NCBI GenBank assembly: GCA_016785225.1
Contig: JAFBJZ010000865.1
Coordinates: 62,001-126,000 of the forward strand
Length of the DNA stretch: 64,000 bases
Reading direction: 5' to 3'
From: Psettodes erumei
Lineage: Eukaryota > Chordata > Actinopteri > Pleuronectiformes > Psettodidae
Part shown: piece after piece, positions 10,769 through 24,000 of the stretch
Numbering within the stretch: the stretch's first letter is position 1
How the letters are laid out: the number at the start of each line of letters is the position of its first letter
Translations under genes and position numbers: made by a program
The notes under the pieces: generated by a model
What the model was told of the DNA's origin: nothing
What the model saw: only the letters and a program-made list of their open reading frames with translations
Database searches by the model: none

Positions 10769-13700
10769 TCAAGATTCCAGACTAAGCGTTTGAGGATCTT
10801 GTAGCTGTTTCTTCAGGCTCTTATCCAGCAGCACCAGACTCTGTACAGCCAGACTCCGGCAATCTGCGTCAGGATCGCCTTCAGCCACATCTGTGAATAC
10901 AAACCCGGCATAAACGTGATTATTAGCAGCTTTCGTGGTGTTAACAAAAAAGTCAAGCTCAGCTGAAGAACCGAATCTCTTTGCTCACACATAACCCTGA
11001 CATTTTCTTTGCACAATTTCAAATCCTGTGTGGGAGGAAAAGAATGTGTCCTTTGCACCTCAACAATGTGTGTGTTTAACTTTTATCCTCGGAGGGATAA
11101 ATTAAAAAAAAAAACCCAGCTGCTGATGAGCCGACCACGTCACAGGCAAACTGCATAGTACAGGACATCCTGGTTCCTCAGCTACTTCCCAGAAATGTTG
11201 CCCAGCTGTGTATGGATGAGTAAGTGAGGGGGGCATCCTTGTCAGAATTACATTATGCAGGTGCAAGTCTATTTACAAGTATCATGTGTTTTGGTGTTTA
11301 TTATTAGTAACGTACAAACTATTTATTGCTGTAGTCATAGATAAAGGTTTCTCATTTCCCCTTTGTCAACGACGTAGAGAAATCGTTTTGTTTCTCACCT
11401 GCCAGCCACGTTCTGGTCTCAAACAGCTGATCACTGAGGTCCAAGAGCAGGTTTTGACTGGGCATGCTGAGAAACACCGAGCAGACGGCGAAGAGGACTC
11501 CTCGCCTCACCATCCTTTATAACACAAATATGTTTCAGGTTACAGGTCAGACTGAACTGAGATAAAAGAAGAGCGCATCGACTTATAGACTTTGCAGTTC
11601 TGCTGGTATGTTTTCACTGGAGGCATAACACACATAGGTATGTAATTCATGCTGATGGTAAAGCGGTCTGGTGAGTAGCAGGAATACTTACTGATCAACA
11701 TGGTAGCGTACTGCCCACACAAAGTCCAGCAAAGCGTGACCCATCTGTGCAGCTATCTGAATTTAAAAAACAAAACCCGTGGGCTTCTTAGGTTATTGTA
11801 TTATGATACACTGATATTTTAGGAATTAAAGAAATATACTTTGCTGTCTGTATCTGTTTGGCCATTAATCCGATCAATGTTTCTTTTTCTTTTAAAATGT
11901 TAATATACTGCATGACTGCATCAAGAGTCGCACATTCATATTGGTACGGTGATACTGATATCAAGCTCTTCATCGAGGTCATTTTAAATCGGGTCATTCT
12001 AACATGGACAGTCAGATGAAACTACCGGTGCGTTGACTGCCAGATGCATGAAGAGGCCCAGAGTGTGGAACAACCTTCCCAGTACCAGGTGGTCGCTGCC
12101 CAACAGGTCAAAGGTCACTTGAGGCCTAGTAGAAAAAAAATTATACTTTTAAATGTGCACACTTTTGCACTGAAAATCTGTTGATCTTTAAAATTTGCAG
12201 AAACGACCACACCTACTTGTCATAATTCCTGAGCAGTGGAAAAAAGAAGTGCCCGGCAACGGGCGCGTAACGATTAGGGGTGGCCTGAGCTGGAGGTCGC
12301 GTGGCGCCCTGTAGCAACAAGATCAAATCAATGCAGGGCTCCACTCAAATGCTAAAAAAAAGGCAGATGAGACTGTCTATTTCAGGTACCTTAAGGAGGC
12401 GTTTGGTCTTGCTTTGAATCCGCTTCTCTACCACTTGTCGCCAGTGGACAGGGTCGTCGCCAGGGTACGGTGTCAAATCAGTGCCGGCAGCAGAACCAGC
12501 GGACGGATCTTTGCGTTCGGCGATCGGCTTGGAGAGCTCCTGAGCTGCCAGAGCGAGGACCTGACAAACCCAAACAAGAACGGCCTCACGGATGCGCTTT
12601 GTTGGCAATAATCAATACCAATGACGACATTTATTTGGCGCACAGCCGTTCTTAAAAGCGGAAAAGCTGCTATCTTCACCTCCAAGATATCCAGTCGCTG
12701 GCGGAGACTGTAGTTCAAGGAGTAAAACTCTGTGGTCAAATAGCGAGTCACCTATCAAAGAACATAAAGACGCGCTGTGAAAACAGACATTAATTATGAT
12801 GGCAAAAAGGTACACAGTGCTAAAAATGAAGCGGATGATCATACAGGAATACAGTCGGTGACAGTGAGAGCCACCATGGTTGCCTGTCTGAGACTCAGGA
12901 AGCCAACTACGCTGTATTTATCCTCCATGTGAAGAAGCACTTTGGTCAGCTGGACACTGATCTGAAAAGGGCATCACAAACACATACAAATCTCAATGTG
13001 CGAAGCGCTCTGTAATATTGGCTTTAAGAAAAAGAATCGGTACTGGTGGGAATTAGGTATTTGAGAGGAACCCTTCTGGCATCGTAACCGTTTTGGTGTT
13101 GCCATCATACCTCTCTGGCCGCAAAGGCGTTCTTCCTCACCAAGCCCTCGGCAACTCTCAAACTGAGCTCCACACGCGCCGCGTCGTCAGACGACATCAA
13201 AGCTGGATGGGTCGACAGACGAGAAAAAGTAGGAGTTGGGACAAGTTGCGCGACATGTTAAAACAGCAGCGTTCGACAAAGAGATCAGGTCTGCGCAGAC
13301 GTACTTTCCAGGCAGTCTCGGAGGTAGCGAGGTGGGGCCGCTCGACTCATCTCCTGATCTCCAGACATGTCGTACGGAGTGAGCTCGTCATCACTGGATC
13401 AGAAACAATTTGCTTCAGTAACGTCTTCACTGCACAAAAAAGAGATAACCACTACTTTGAAGGATACAACCTTAATCTTACTTACCTATCCAGGTCAGAG
13501 TCTGGGTCAGTTTTCGATGGTTGAGCTCCTGACTTGTTTTGAGATGGCGCAATCTGAGCAGACGGAGTCGCTTCGCTGGCCTCTTGCGGTGTTTTAACCC
13601 TGCAGATGACAGACTCCATTAAACAAAGTCAAAGCCTACAGATAAACAGCCACTACGAAGTATGGGATTTGGGCAATCATAACCATCAACATAACCATTA

Positions 13701-16457
13701 AGTACTGAGAATTTGAAATACATAAACAAATATTTTTGGGTAAATTTCAGGTGAGAAATCTGCGATGCACTGGCATAAATTCTCATATTTCACTGTCGAG
13801 GCATCATTTAGGAGAGTGGACCTTATGTTGTCATCACTTCACAAATAAACAGATCAATGGCAAATCCTAACAGTAACATGTACACTGATGTTGAACACCT
13901 ACCCATTTACAGGCTCAGGCTCTGGCTCATTGCTAGTGACAGGTGTCGCGAGAGAGAGCAGCTCTTGAGTTTCCTCATCAGGATCATACTGCAAGGCAGC
14001 ACAGCACAAACTCGGTCTCAGGTCGGAATAATTAAATCACCAAACATTTGGAAGGGGGGGGTGACTGGGAACTACACGCTGCCGCCGCACCTCAAATTTG
14101 AGCTTTGTTCCGTTGATATCCATGCGAGAGCTCAGGCACTCTCCCACCACCATGCCCACGCGCCTGATGCGCGTCACGCCGCTGTCCAGGTGGCTCTGCA
14201 TGCCGCCCAGCATGCACTGAAGTAGCTCTGAGAAGAGAGGCCCACAGCAGCGAGAGGAGTGAGACCCTAGCCACTCACGCGTTTCAGCCGATGAATGATC
14301 AAATCAGGTTGTCGGGATCGCACCTGAGCGCAGCTCCTGCAGCTCGGCGTCTCCCAGCAGGCTCACGCTCAGCAGTAAGACCTTGCTAACGTACAACTGC
14401 TGCTCTACTGGTGTGTGTTTCACTGCGCTGGGGTTAGCCCAGGCCTGGGACGCAGACCGTACCACCTGAACACACACACACACACACACACATACATACA
14501 TGCTATATGATCCATACATTTAACACGATGCCGTTAGGCTGCTGAACATACAGTGTGCCCACCTGTAAGAGCAGCGGCCTTCGCTCTCGGTCTGCTGCAA
14601 GGTAACCCAGAACAGTTCTCAAGAGCGCGGCCTGAAAAAAAAAACAAAACCAAAAACGTATGCTTCATATGATATCTACGAAATGCACATATGATTACCG
14701 TCACGCTGCAAGTTATCTTCTTACCTCATACTTATACTGTAGTAACAGCAGTTTATGGGTGAGGACAAACTGGGCCTTTTTATTTGTTAACACGAGATTC
14801 CCAATAATCCGACCTAAGGCATCGGGCCTGAACAAAAAAGAGGCAAAAGATCATTATAGGTAGAGAAAAAAACTGAGATATGAACATTGGGCTGCACATA
14901 TGACTGTCCCAGTCTGTACTATAACCAAACTTGCCCGGCGACAGCCTGCACCAGTCCTGTGAGCACGCTCTCTATCCATCGCTGCGGAACATTCTCCAGC
15001 AGCTTCCAGCAAACCCTCTGCCACACCATGTCTGAGCGCGTGCAGACGGACAACCGAGGAGCCATGACAGCCAGGACCGCATCTATAAGGAGGGAAAGAA
15101 GAAGACTGAAAACTCTGCAATAGATTAACCAGGGGTCCATTCATTTCCTATAGGACTAGTCAAAGAAAAACCATGTGTGACTGCTAATTCATTTGGAGAG
15201 CCAAGAAATGTTTGGTAGAAGCGACACGTCACCATGAGCAACTGCCAACAGTCCCTGAATATGTATCATTGCCTAATTTTATTACTGGTGAAATTAATTA
15301 CATGGACAATAGTGATCAAACCTCATCTAGACTATAAAATTCCAAAAATAGTCAAAAGTGACCTTGACAGTTTTCCAGAGCTAAAGGTGACATCTTTGAA
15401 ATCCCCAAAATATAGAATATAATATGATAAATTTGATAAGATTCCTTTGATAAATGACAAATGACTGATTATCAAAATCGTTGTTGATTAAAAATTGCGC
15501 ATGTTATTGTGGAAAAACTATAGGAGGAGACACGATACAGAAAGAAAATACAGATTATACTTTTTGTACACAGTAAATAAACTCACCGCTGTGCCCCTGG
15601 ATACACACTTTTCCTAGTGTCTGAGCCACGAACACTAAGGAGCAGTCTGTGCCTTCTGTCTCACACAAACAAACAAACTGAGCGATTACGACACACATAA
15701 TACATTTGAATGAGATCTGTCATTCTTGCTGCATGCCTGACAGATGTTCCCTCACCTCTGAGGGCCTGGCAGGTCCGCTCCAGGGCGGCGAGCATCTCTT
15801 TGGCGAGTAACGGGTAGTACTGCTGAGGAAGAAAGAGGGGCTTGTTGTTGGGATGCAGCCTATTGGCGGTGAGGTCCGGCAGCGCCGCTATTCGCCCCAG
15901 CAGGGTCTCTCGGAGCTGGGGGGAGTCGGACGGAGCCGACTCCAGACAGTACGACCACAGCAGGGCGGCGAGGCGACCGCTCCGGAGGAACTCTTCGGCG
16001 ATGCCGACCAGGCGGTCCAGGTTTGCGCTGGGTCTGCAGAGGAGAGACGCGGCGATCAACAAAAAAGGGGCAAACCGGTGACAGCGCCTCACGGCCCCTC
16101 CTGAAGCAGCACCCACCTGAGCGCTCCCATTCCCTCCATCAGCACCAGCAGAGCCTGATCGGGGGGGCCGCGAAGGAACAGGTCGTCCCACAGGGCGGCG
16201 CGCGGGTCCGCTGCGAACCTTTGCGACCAGTCTGCCTGGATGTTGCCGACGAGGAACTGAAGGGTGCACGTGTAGTGAGATCTCCTGAACTCGGCCCGCT
16301 GGGCCGATGTGGTCGTGCTCGCTGGTCCTTCATCCAGGTAAGAGCCGAGCGTTTGAAGGGCAGCAGCGGTGACGTCGTCATCTGCGGAGGTCGTCAGCGT
16401 CCGGAAACACTGAGCCACCTTCAGACGGACTTCGGTGTTAGGGGTGACTGTTTCCAT
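10769..16457 (-). CDS. telo2: Telomere length regulation protein TEL2 homologue (TTT complex), complete
   Basis: TELO2 is the scaffold of the TTT complex (TELO2-TTI1-TTI2), which works with HSP90 and R2TP to stabilise PIKK kinases such as mTOR, ATM, ATR and DNA-PKcs. Coding exons: 16117-16457, 15756-16033, 15587-15655, 14935-15082, 14725-14827, 14563-14631, 14324-14465, 14091-14227, 13903-13988, 13486-13599, 13305-13393, 13111-13202, 12845-12961, 12680-12751, 12390-12560, 12217-12308, 12026-12125, 11692-11756, 11399-11514, 10769-10890. They sum to 2523 nt, or 840 aa plus stop, against about 837 aa in human. Landmarks: start METVTPNTEVRLKVA; RVCWKLLENVPQRWIESVLTG; the acidic stretch DPDSDLDSDDELTPYDMSG, where CK2-type phosphorylation is known to recruit R2TP; FYSLNYSLRQRLDILE; and VAGHFFFPLL. 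The start is preceded directly by an acceptor, so the 5' UTR is spliced. No frame breaks. One intron uses a GC donor. Confidence 0.96.
14468..14491 (+). repeat. (CA)n microsatellite
   Basis: About 12 CA units in a telo2 intron, placed directly beside an exon acceptor (AG at 14466-14467). On the sense strand it reads (TG)n and forms the tract before the acceptor. Confidence 0.9.
14828..14934 (-). other. telo2: GC-AG intron in telo2
   Basis: The 107-bp intron begins GCAAGT after ...GCTGTCGCCGG and ends TTCAG. No nearby GT gives the conserved join. The GC donor yields LTGLVQAVAG followed by PDALGRIIGNLV, which lines up with human TELO2 with no gap. GC-AG introns are a small but normal class, spliced by the U2 machinery. 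Confidence 0.85.
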
Positions 16458-18064
16458 CTTGACGAAACAAACCGGTCAGTCAAAAAAAAAAAAAAGAACT
16501 CCTCACAACAAAATCTGTGAGCTAGTAGCTATTACTATATTTCGGCAACTGTTGTAATGGAGTTTAGTATATCGAAACACAACCTTTGGAACCCACGTCC
16601 CCAGTCACTGAGTGTTGAGGCTCATTTCCATCAAAGTACGGTGTCAAAATACAGAAGCTGTCAATGTAAACACGTGAGCACGCATCTCTATTAGCTTGCT
16701 AACCTGTTAGCCCGACAAAGCTGGTACGCACCCGAGCTTCCGTGTCAAACGAACGCAACAGGGGGTTGCATAGCGACCGCGGACGTGATTTGCAGCCAAT
16801 GAGAAATTGAGACGGCTCTTTCCGAGGTGAAATTTACAGCCCCCGCCGTCAGTTCACGTTACGGTAAGGGGTACCCCGCCGTTGGACGTGTGCTCCGTCA
16901 AAATACGTTCGTGGGATGCAGGGAGGAAGGAGCAAAGGTTCCGGGGACAGTGTGGCATTCAAGAGACCAACGTTTCGTGTAACACAGAGCTCGTTCTCCC
17001 ACAATCGGTCAAAAAATCGGTTAACTAAAAAAATAAGTTACTTTAGTTAAGAAGGAAGTGCAAACTACACACACACACACCACACACCAGCTCCGGACTC
17101 TTAAAGTACATGCACAGAATATTAAAATTAAATAAATAAATAAATTTTAAAAAAAAAACAACACAACACAACAGTCCTTTTATTCCATTTATTTTTCTAA
17201 TCTTACTTTCAATGCTTACCTTTAAATTGTCTCTTTTTTACAATGACTGAAATTATATTTCCCCCAGTAACGATTAGGATTAGATCATTTGGGGGTCTTC
17301 AAAAATAATATACAGCTGTAACCAATACTGTTATAATTTATACATTTATTTTTGAAAATAGGAATAAATTTAACTTTTACAATTTCTCTTTTCTACAATA
17401 TTTCTCTTTTTCTCTTCCCATGTCACATGAATGGCAAGCAATGCACTACCCCAGTAGTGACGTTTGTGCCTTGAGCAAACTTTCTTTGGACACTGGAAGT
17501 GAGTGTGAGAGAGTGAGAGAGGGGGAAAAAAAGTTCACAAAAATGACAATTCATATATACAGTTTAGGTTCCATTGTTATAATTTAACAAACTGACAGTC
17601 CCGTGGTCAGTGCTCATCATCGGGTTAGTTTAGAGGCAAAGTTTGAGACGCAGAGGCACAGTGTTTAGACTAGCAGGCCAGTTTCTTTTTTTTCTTCCTT
17701 TCAGGGCAAGCTGAGAATCTGTCAATTTATGATTTATCAGAACAGGAAATTGTTCCCAAAAGCATGATCACGGACCCTGATAGATAAAATAAACAGTATT
17801 AAGTTCAAATGTGTGTCTTTGGTCACTTTGAAAGCAAGGAGTTGAAATGGAGAAATTGGATCTGGTTAAAGTGCAATTATCTTCAGCTCTGCTAAGAGGG
17901 AATGTTTCATCAGCTCTGTGGTCTCACCTATTGTCCACTTATTATGTCGCCAGTCCTGTTTAGTCTTCAAACTATCTGTAGTATGAAGCAGGGAGAGAAT
18001 CCACAGTAATTTAGCCTGCTGTGTTCAGGTCTCATCCGGTTTCCTCTCTGTAAAGCATAAAGGA
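16458..18064. other. telo2 5' region, promoter and intergenic spacer
   Basis: The first part should contain the telo2 5' UTR intron, first exon and promoter. A CCAAT box sits in the sequence GCAGCCAATGAG near 16792-16803, and TTAGC/GCTAAC words lie at 16689-16712. I could not place the non-coding first exon. From about 17000 the DNA turns AT-rich with (AC)n and AAAT tracts. Several minus-strand AATAAA candidates lie here (for example at 17345-17350) and could serve as distal ends of rab11fip3 transcripts. Confidence 0.4.
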
Positions 18065-21019
18065 TTTATTACTCTGAAGAATGAGGCATTAAATCTGCTG
18101 GGGCAAACCTCCAGTTACACTAAAACGCACAACGCTGAACTCGGCAAGCCTGGTGATGAGGTTTTAGATGTCACGTGCTGATATTACGAGGTCTCACAAC
18201 CTACAACTCCACCGCTGGATACGAGAGTATATGATCTGTCTGTCAAAAATAGGTCAAACCACTGAATCAGAGATGTACAATAATTAAAAAAAAATAATAA
18301 TAATCAGTGTTTCCATGCAGTACCTGACTCCATCTGGGAAGACAACAGTAGAAACTACACACTCTGCCGCATAGCTAACATGACCCCTGAAAAGGTCAAA
18401 GCCCCCATCAGCATTGTGGCAGAGTACGACAACCTCGACAAGCGACCACTCTGAGCAGGTCCCGCTTTGTCACGCAACAGAGATTCGCCCGAGGACAACA
18501 TAACTTTGCTTTTTTTGTTTTTCTTTAAAAAAAAAAAAGCCTCTTCATTCAATCAATCAATTCTCCCTGCACAAATTCATCCACCGCGAACTCGTGATCT
18601 CCCCTTGTGAATTCCAAAATGTACAAATACAGCTGCAGCAGAACAGATCACAGAGTGCCAGTTTGTCATCTGTGTTGAATAATGAATAAATATCTGCATG
18701 TGTTTCAAAACGAGAAAGAAAAACCGGAACTGATACTGTACACGCTACATGCTAGAGAAGAATACAGGCAGCTGTCTCTCAGCATTAGACAAGAAAAAGA
18801 AACTTTCTTTTTCCTTTTCTGGCTATAAAAATACCTAGAATCTAGAATGAGTGTAGAAAAAACTTTACATGTACAAGTAATTTACATCCAAGGCCATTTT
18901 CCCCCCAATGGAGTGGCAGGTGAAGACGAGCGGTGAGATAAGATTTAGACATGAACTGGGTGAAAAACAGGAATTCTTCTTAGCGTACTGGTGCAGACGG
19001 CCATGCTGTTTGGACGCGAAACAACCTCCCCGACTTCAACCCTCAGTCCATCGAGTCGAGACACTTCTGTCCAGTCTCTGAGCCATAAAGAAATGTCCAA
19101 AAGTATTGAGGCTGCACGGTACTGACAAGCACGGCGTCCGTCCAAAAATCAGTCCTCAAAAATGCAGACGCTGCTTCACCGGAGGAAATAAAGAGCAGGT
19201 TTGTTTCAGCTGCCCTCCACCACTGTCCACTTTGTTGCTAAGCGTTATTGCTACCAACGTCTTGCATGTCTCTTCGGTATTATGCAGATCAGGTCAAACA
19301 AACAATCAAACTGACCAACAGCCAGGAAAAACGCCCATATGGACTCCCGATGGCTGAAAGAAATGCAGTGCTGAAATGAAAACTCCTCTTGATGAGATAT
19401 TTTTGTAGCATTCTTGAAATTTTCCAATTCGATATGGCATTATGAAGGTTTTTTTTCTTCTTCTTCTTCTTCAGCATGAGTAGTAAATCCAATCCTCTTC
19501 ACACGGGCCTCAAAACGTCTTCAGTTTTACATTTGATCCCTTCACAATTAACAGTTTTATCAACAACGACAATAAAGAAATCAACACAAAAACTTAGTGC
19601 AAAGTACGACCACTTGATTCTTCACATACAACCTCCCGAACGTCAGCGCTTCTCAGTCCCAGCAACAGTTTTTTACTGACAATGAGTCACCTGTGTAGCA
19701 AAGGAAAAAAAAAAAAAAGGTTGGTAACCTGAATCAGCTTGCTCTCCGTCCCTTTCACTCAGCAAGAGAACACTGGGATGGGGCTGTACTTAGGAAAAAT
19801 AAAACTACAATTCCCAAAATCACTCATCCATTTCCCTTAATGCTTAATTCAAGTGTATTGGAGAGTTTATAAAGTGATGAGGTGGTTCTATTTTGTCAGT
19901 CTACATTTAGTGCGATAAGTGTGAGGAAATCCTACGTTTGTGCCAGGGAGTGATGGGAAATGTACTGATTTTCCACTTAAGGGTTTTCCCAGCCCACCTG
20001 AGCTCCAGGACCCTGTGTCATTGTAAAAAGAAACGAGACGAAGCGCTTCACAAAACTACCCGCTTCCCTTCGTTCTGGGAGACAGAAACGCCCAGGAACG
20101 ACCGCGTCGCCCTCGTCACGCCATCTAGGGTCACCGAGCTTTTTTTTTTTTTTCAAAAAATGTTCCATAATGCAGAGCGGGGAGAAAAAAAAAAAAAGAG
20201 GAAATTTCAAGCACCTCACACGCACACGTGCACACAATACCCTCCGGGCACTTCTACACCTCAACCCCCAAGAAATGCCCCTCACTTGGGTTCACTGGAA
20301 AGGAAGCTGGACTTAAGTTAATGGACAGAAGCACACTGTTATAGGGCCTGGTAGGCAGCACTGCAAGCTTTTCACTCGTTAGGAGTCAAATTCTACTCAT
20401 CTCCTGACCAGAGCTTCATACGGCTTTCTCTTCAGTGATTAAAACACGACTCAGCCTGGGTCAGGAAATCACAGCCCACTGACTGACTGAGGCATTTATG
20501 GTATGTGTAATCAATGCATCCTTCCATCACCTTTGGTTTAAGGCCTTTAGGTATAATTGTCTGATTGGTTTTTTTAAAATCTTTTTAGTTGCTTTTTTTT
20601 TTTTTTTTTACCTCAATCAAACATTGACACTCTGTTTCTTGGAAATATATTGGGGGGGGGTGTTAGATTTCTACTCTGAATGATACCGACCTCTCGCACA
20701 CATCCATTCACTCAACAGGGGAGACTCAGGTCCCTCTAGCCAAATACATGGAAGTCACCAGAACCCAAGTGTTTTCAGGAGGGCTAACACATACGCTCAC
20801 AAATAAGTAAGGACTCAAGGGCTATCTAACGGAAAATAGCTTATTTTTCACTTTTCTATAGGGGTGGGGGTGATGAGGTTTTTTTCTACCAAAATGATGT
20901 CAGAATATTTTTTTACATCCTCTCTTGGTAGGCTTCTTTTAGCCAAGTTGCCAATATGTTTTTTTTTTTTTCAACAGCCCGTGCGGTCTCTACAAGTGGC
21001 CCGTTTGGCTGAATGGTGT
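18065..21019 (-). other. rab11fip3: Probable long 3' UTR of rab11fip3
   Basis: About 3 kb follow the rab11fip3 stop codon without any recognisable exon. The sequence is T/A-rich with homopolymer runs, as is usual in 3' UTRs. A minus-strand AATAAA is at 18065-18070 and another at 17345-17350. The true end is not visible from sequence alone. Confidence 0.4.
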
Positions 21020-24000
21020 CTATTTGACCTCTAGGATGGAGGGGTTGGACTCCATGATGGCCACGATGATTTTGTCGATGTAGTCCTGGAGCCTGTAGTT
21101 GATCTCCTCCTGTTTGTGGATAGCCTCCATCAGCTGGAGACAGAGAAACGGACGTCAGTGGCGATTACGAAACACACCCGCTGGAATTCAAAAGAAACGA
21201 TGAACTTCCGCGTCACCTCTCCTGTTTTTCTAAACCCTACCTCTGTGCGAGACACGGAGTTGATCTCAGCCGCCAGGGAGTCAGAGAAGGAGGCCGACAT
21301 CAAGTTCTTGGCTCCCTGGATGCTCAGGTTGATAATCTGGCCGTTCAGCTCGTCGTTCTGCTCCTTCAGACAGCGGTTGTCCTGGAGACGTCGAGTCAAA
21401 ATGTAACGGATCGTAAACCCCCCCCCCCTTTTTTTTTTTTTTTTAAATGACAGGCCAGATAACTAATCATTGTTCTGTGTCAAAAACAGAGAGATGGAAT
21501 GAGCGAAAAAACACTACAAGAGGACATAGAAATGAGGAAACCTGTTTGAGCCGTTTGATTTCTTGCTCCAGCTCGGCTTCGCGAGTGCGGGTTTGATACT
21601 CCTGCAGCCCGGCGCCGGGCGTGCGTCCTCTCTTCGCTTCGGCCTCCAGCTTGTACAACTGTAGGTGCTCAAGCTGTTTACGTAGGTCTTCTATTAGCTG
21701 CGGTAGACACAACAAAAAAAGATTACGCAAAAGGGTGATGTAATTTAGACGTGCACGCTGTGCAACTCTACACTGTATTGTGATATTTTGTACACAGAGT
21801 GTTGTTTGTTTTGTACACAGAGAAACCAGTTCCACCTCCTGCGTGCACTCCTTCTCCTTCTGGCTCTGGTGGCGCTCGTGGCTCAGCTTGTCACCCATCT
21901 TCCTGCGGGACTCCGTCTCTTCCTTCAGCCTGTCAGCCATGGCCTCCGTCTCGTCCAGCAGCTTCCTCTTCTCCTGGGAGCCGGGAGGAGGGATGAGACA
22001 GGTGAGAGACGGAAGTTAAGAGAAGAGGCCAAAAGGCGGGAAAGAACGCAAACCAGTAGATGCGGCATCATCGCTCTCACCTCCTCTAGTCTCTCGATGT
22101 TCGCTCGCAAACAAGGAACGCACGACCGCAGCTCGCTGTTCTCCTCGTCCAGCTGCTGCGCCCTGAGGGACGAATGCAAATCTTTTACACATTCCCGTCG
22201 AAAGGCTACAGTGCACCCGCGAAGCAACAACCCGTGAAGCCATGTCGACGTTCTACCGTAGAAGGACGAGCTTTTGTTCAGTGGCAGATAAATGCCACAG
22301 GGTGGCAGTATTGAAGCACCACTGCTGCAAAAAATGGCGACGACCGCTGGCTTCACATTGCACATAGGTGTTTTTAAAATGTACTATCAAGTCAAACAAA
22401 CAAACAAACGCACCATCAGGGACTCAAGCATGGATGATATCCAGTTAAAATGAGCATTGAAGTATCACAAACATCTACATAGCTGATGACACACAGTTTT
22501 CACACATGTGTTTACACATAAAAATGATATATAAAATGAGGTAGAATTGTATATACTTAGCCCGGGGGGGATGAGCATCTGTCGTACTTACTGTACAAAT
22601 ATGTATAAATGTATTTTGGGATTTTCCATGCCGCCACCAAAGCAGTCAGGACGTCGTGCTCACCTGGCCTGCAGGTTTTCCAGCTCCAGCCCCCTCTCCC
22701 GCTCCAGCTTGCTCAGGGCCTCCTTGTGGCGACGGGACTCCTGCTGGAGCTGCTCGTCAGCGTGCAGCTCCTGCTCCTTCAGCTGCTCCTCCAGGGCGTT
22801 GGCCCGGTGCACCAGCTGCAGGTTCTCCTGGCGCAGCCGCGCGTGCTGCTCCCCGGAGGCCTCCGACTCCTTCTCCAGCTCCGCCACCCGACGCTCGAGG
22901 AGGAGCACCTGGGGAAGGTGAAACCACAGTTGAGCGAAACGTGAACGTCGCCGTGCCCTGACGCATCCGTCCGGCTGCCGACATGAAAAGGTGCCTCCCT
23001 CTGGTGAAAAACTGCGGCAGCTCCCACGTGTGAATGCGTGTAACCAGATGGAAGTAAAGGCAGGTGTTTTTTTTTTTTTGATCAGTTAACTTTGGCACCT
23101 TGTCTGTGATGTCGTTGTCAGCGAGCTCCAGGATGTCCCGCGTTAGGTCGCTCATGGTGTCCAGAGTCATGGAGCTGTTCTGCAGGAGATGCCTGCACGC
23201 GGAGAGGAAGAAAAGCAGTTCACATTTGTCAAACCGTGCTATCTTTCTTATGCCAAACGAAACTATCTATTACAATCACACCAGCAACGTGAGACGTTGC
23301 CTCAGAGCAAGACTTTAGCTTACCTTGCTACTTTCTTGCTGGACAGCCTCTTACCAGCGCTGGATGGGGAGACAGAACAACAGGAAAAATGGTCAGGAAG
23401 AGAAAAAGGATAGAGGAAAGTGACTCTTATCCACCCCTGCTCTCTGATAGCAGAGAGGAGCCCCAGTAAGGGAAAAAAAAGGGGGCGTGATGGGGTGGTA
23501 CTAGATTTTTGTCAAAACCTAAGCTCGGAAATATTCACACACCACAGCAAAACACAAACCCAGCAGCGTACGTGAAGCTATATGAATTCTGATCTAGGAT
23601 TAGTTTTGTTTCACCGACCTGTAACGGATTATTAGAGAAACTTACAAAACTATATCTCAAATCAAATTTGTTTGTCATTTCTGAGCTCTTAAGTGAGTTA
23701 ACTTACGTTCTCAAGTTCTGAACCGTGTCTTGATTTCACACGGTTGGTAAACAGATGAAATAGGATTTACTGAGTTGCTTAGTTTCTGTAATAGAGCTAC
23801 CGGTCATTAATCCTGGATCAGCAAGTTTGTTCCGATAAAAGCGGGGTCTTGGAAAAGGCTTTGCTCGGCTACCAGCTGGCGGTCTGCGACAACTGAAACG
23901 AAGCATGAAGGCAATGACATGGGGAGCAAAAAAAAAAAACCAAACAACCGAGTAGATGCCACTCACCTGAGACACCTGGGGTTACCGTTTCATATCTCTA

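Noticed and set aside
22656..22961. Pro/Ala-rich plus-strand ORF
   Set aside because: It is the antisense of the coiled-coil exon of rab11fip3; Leu/Glu/Gln codons read backwards give such sequence.
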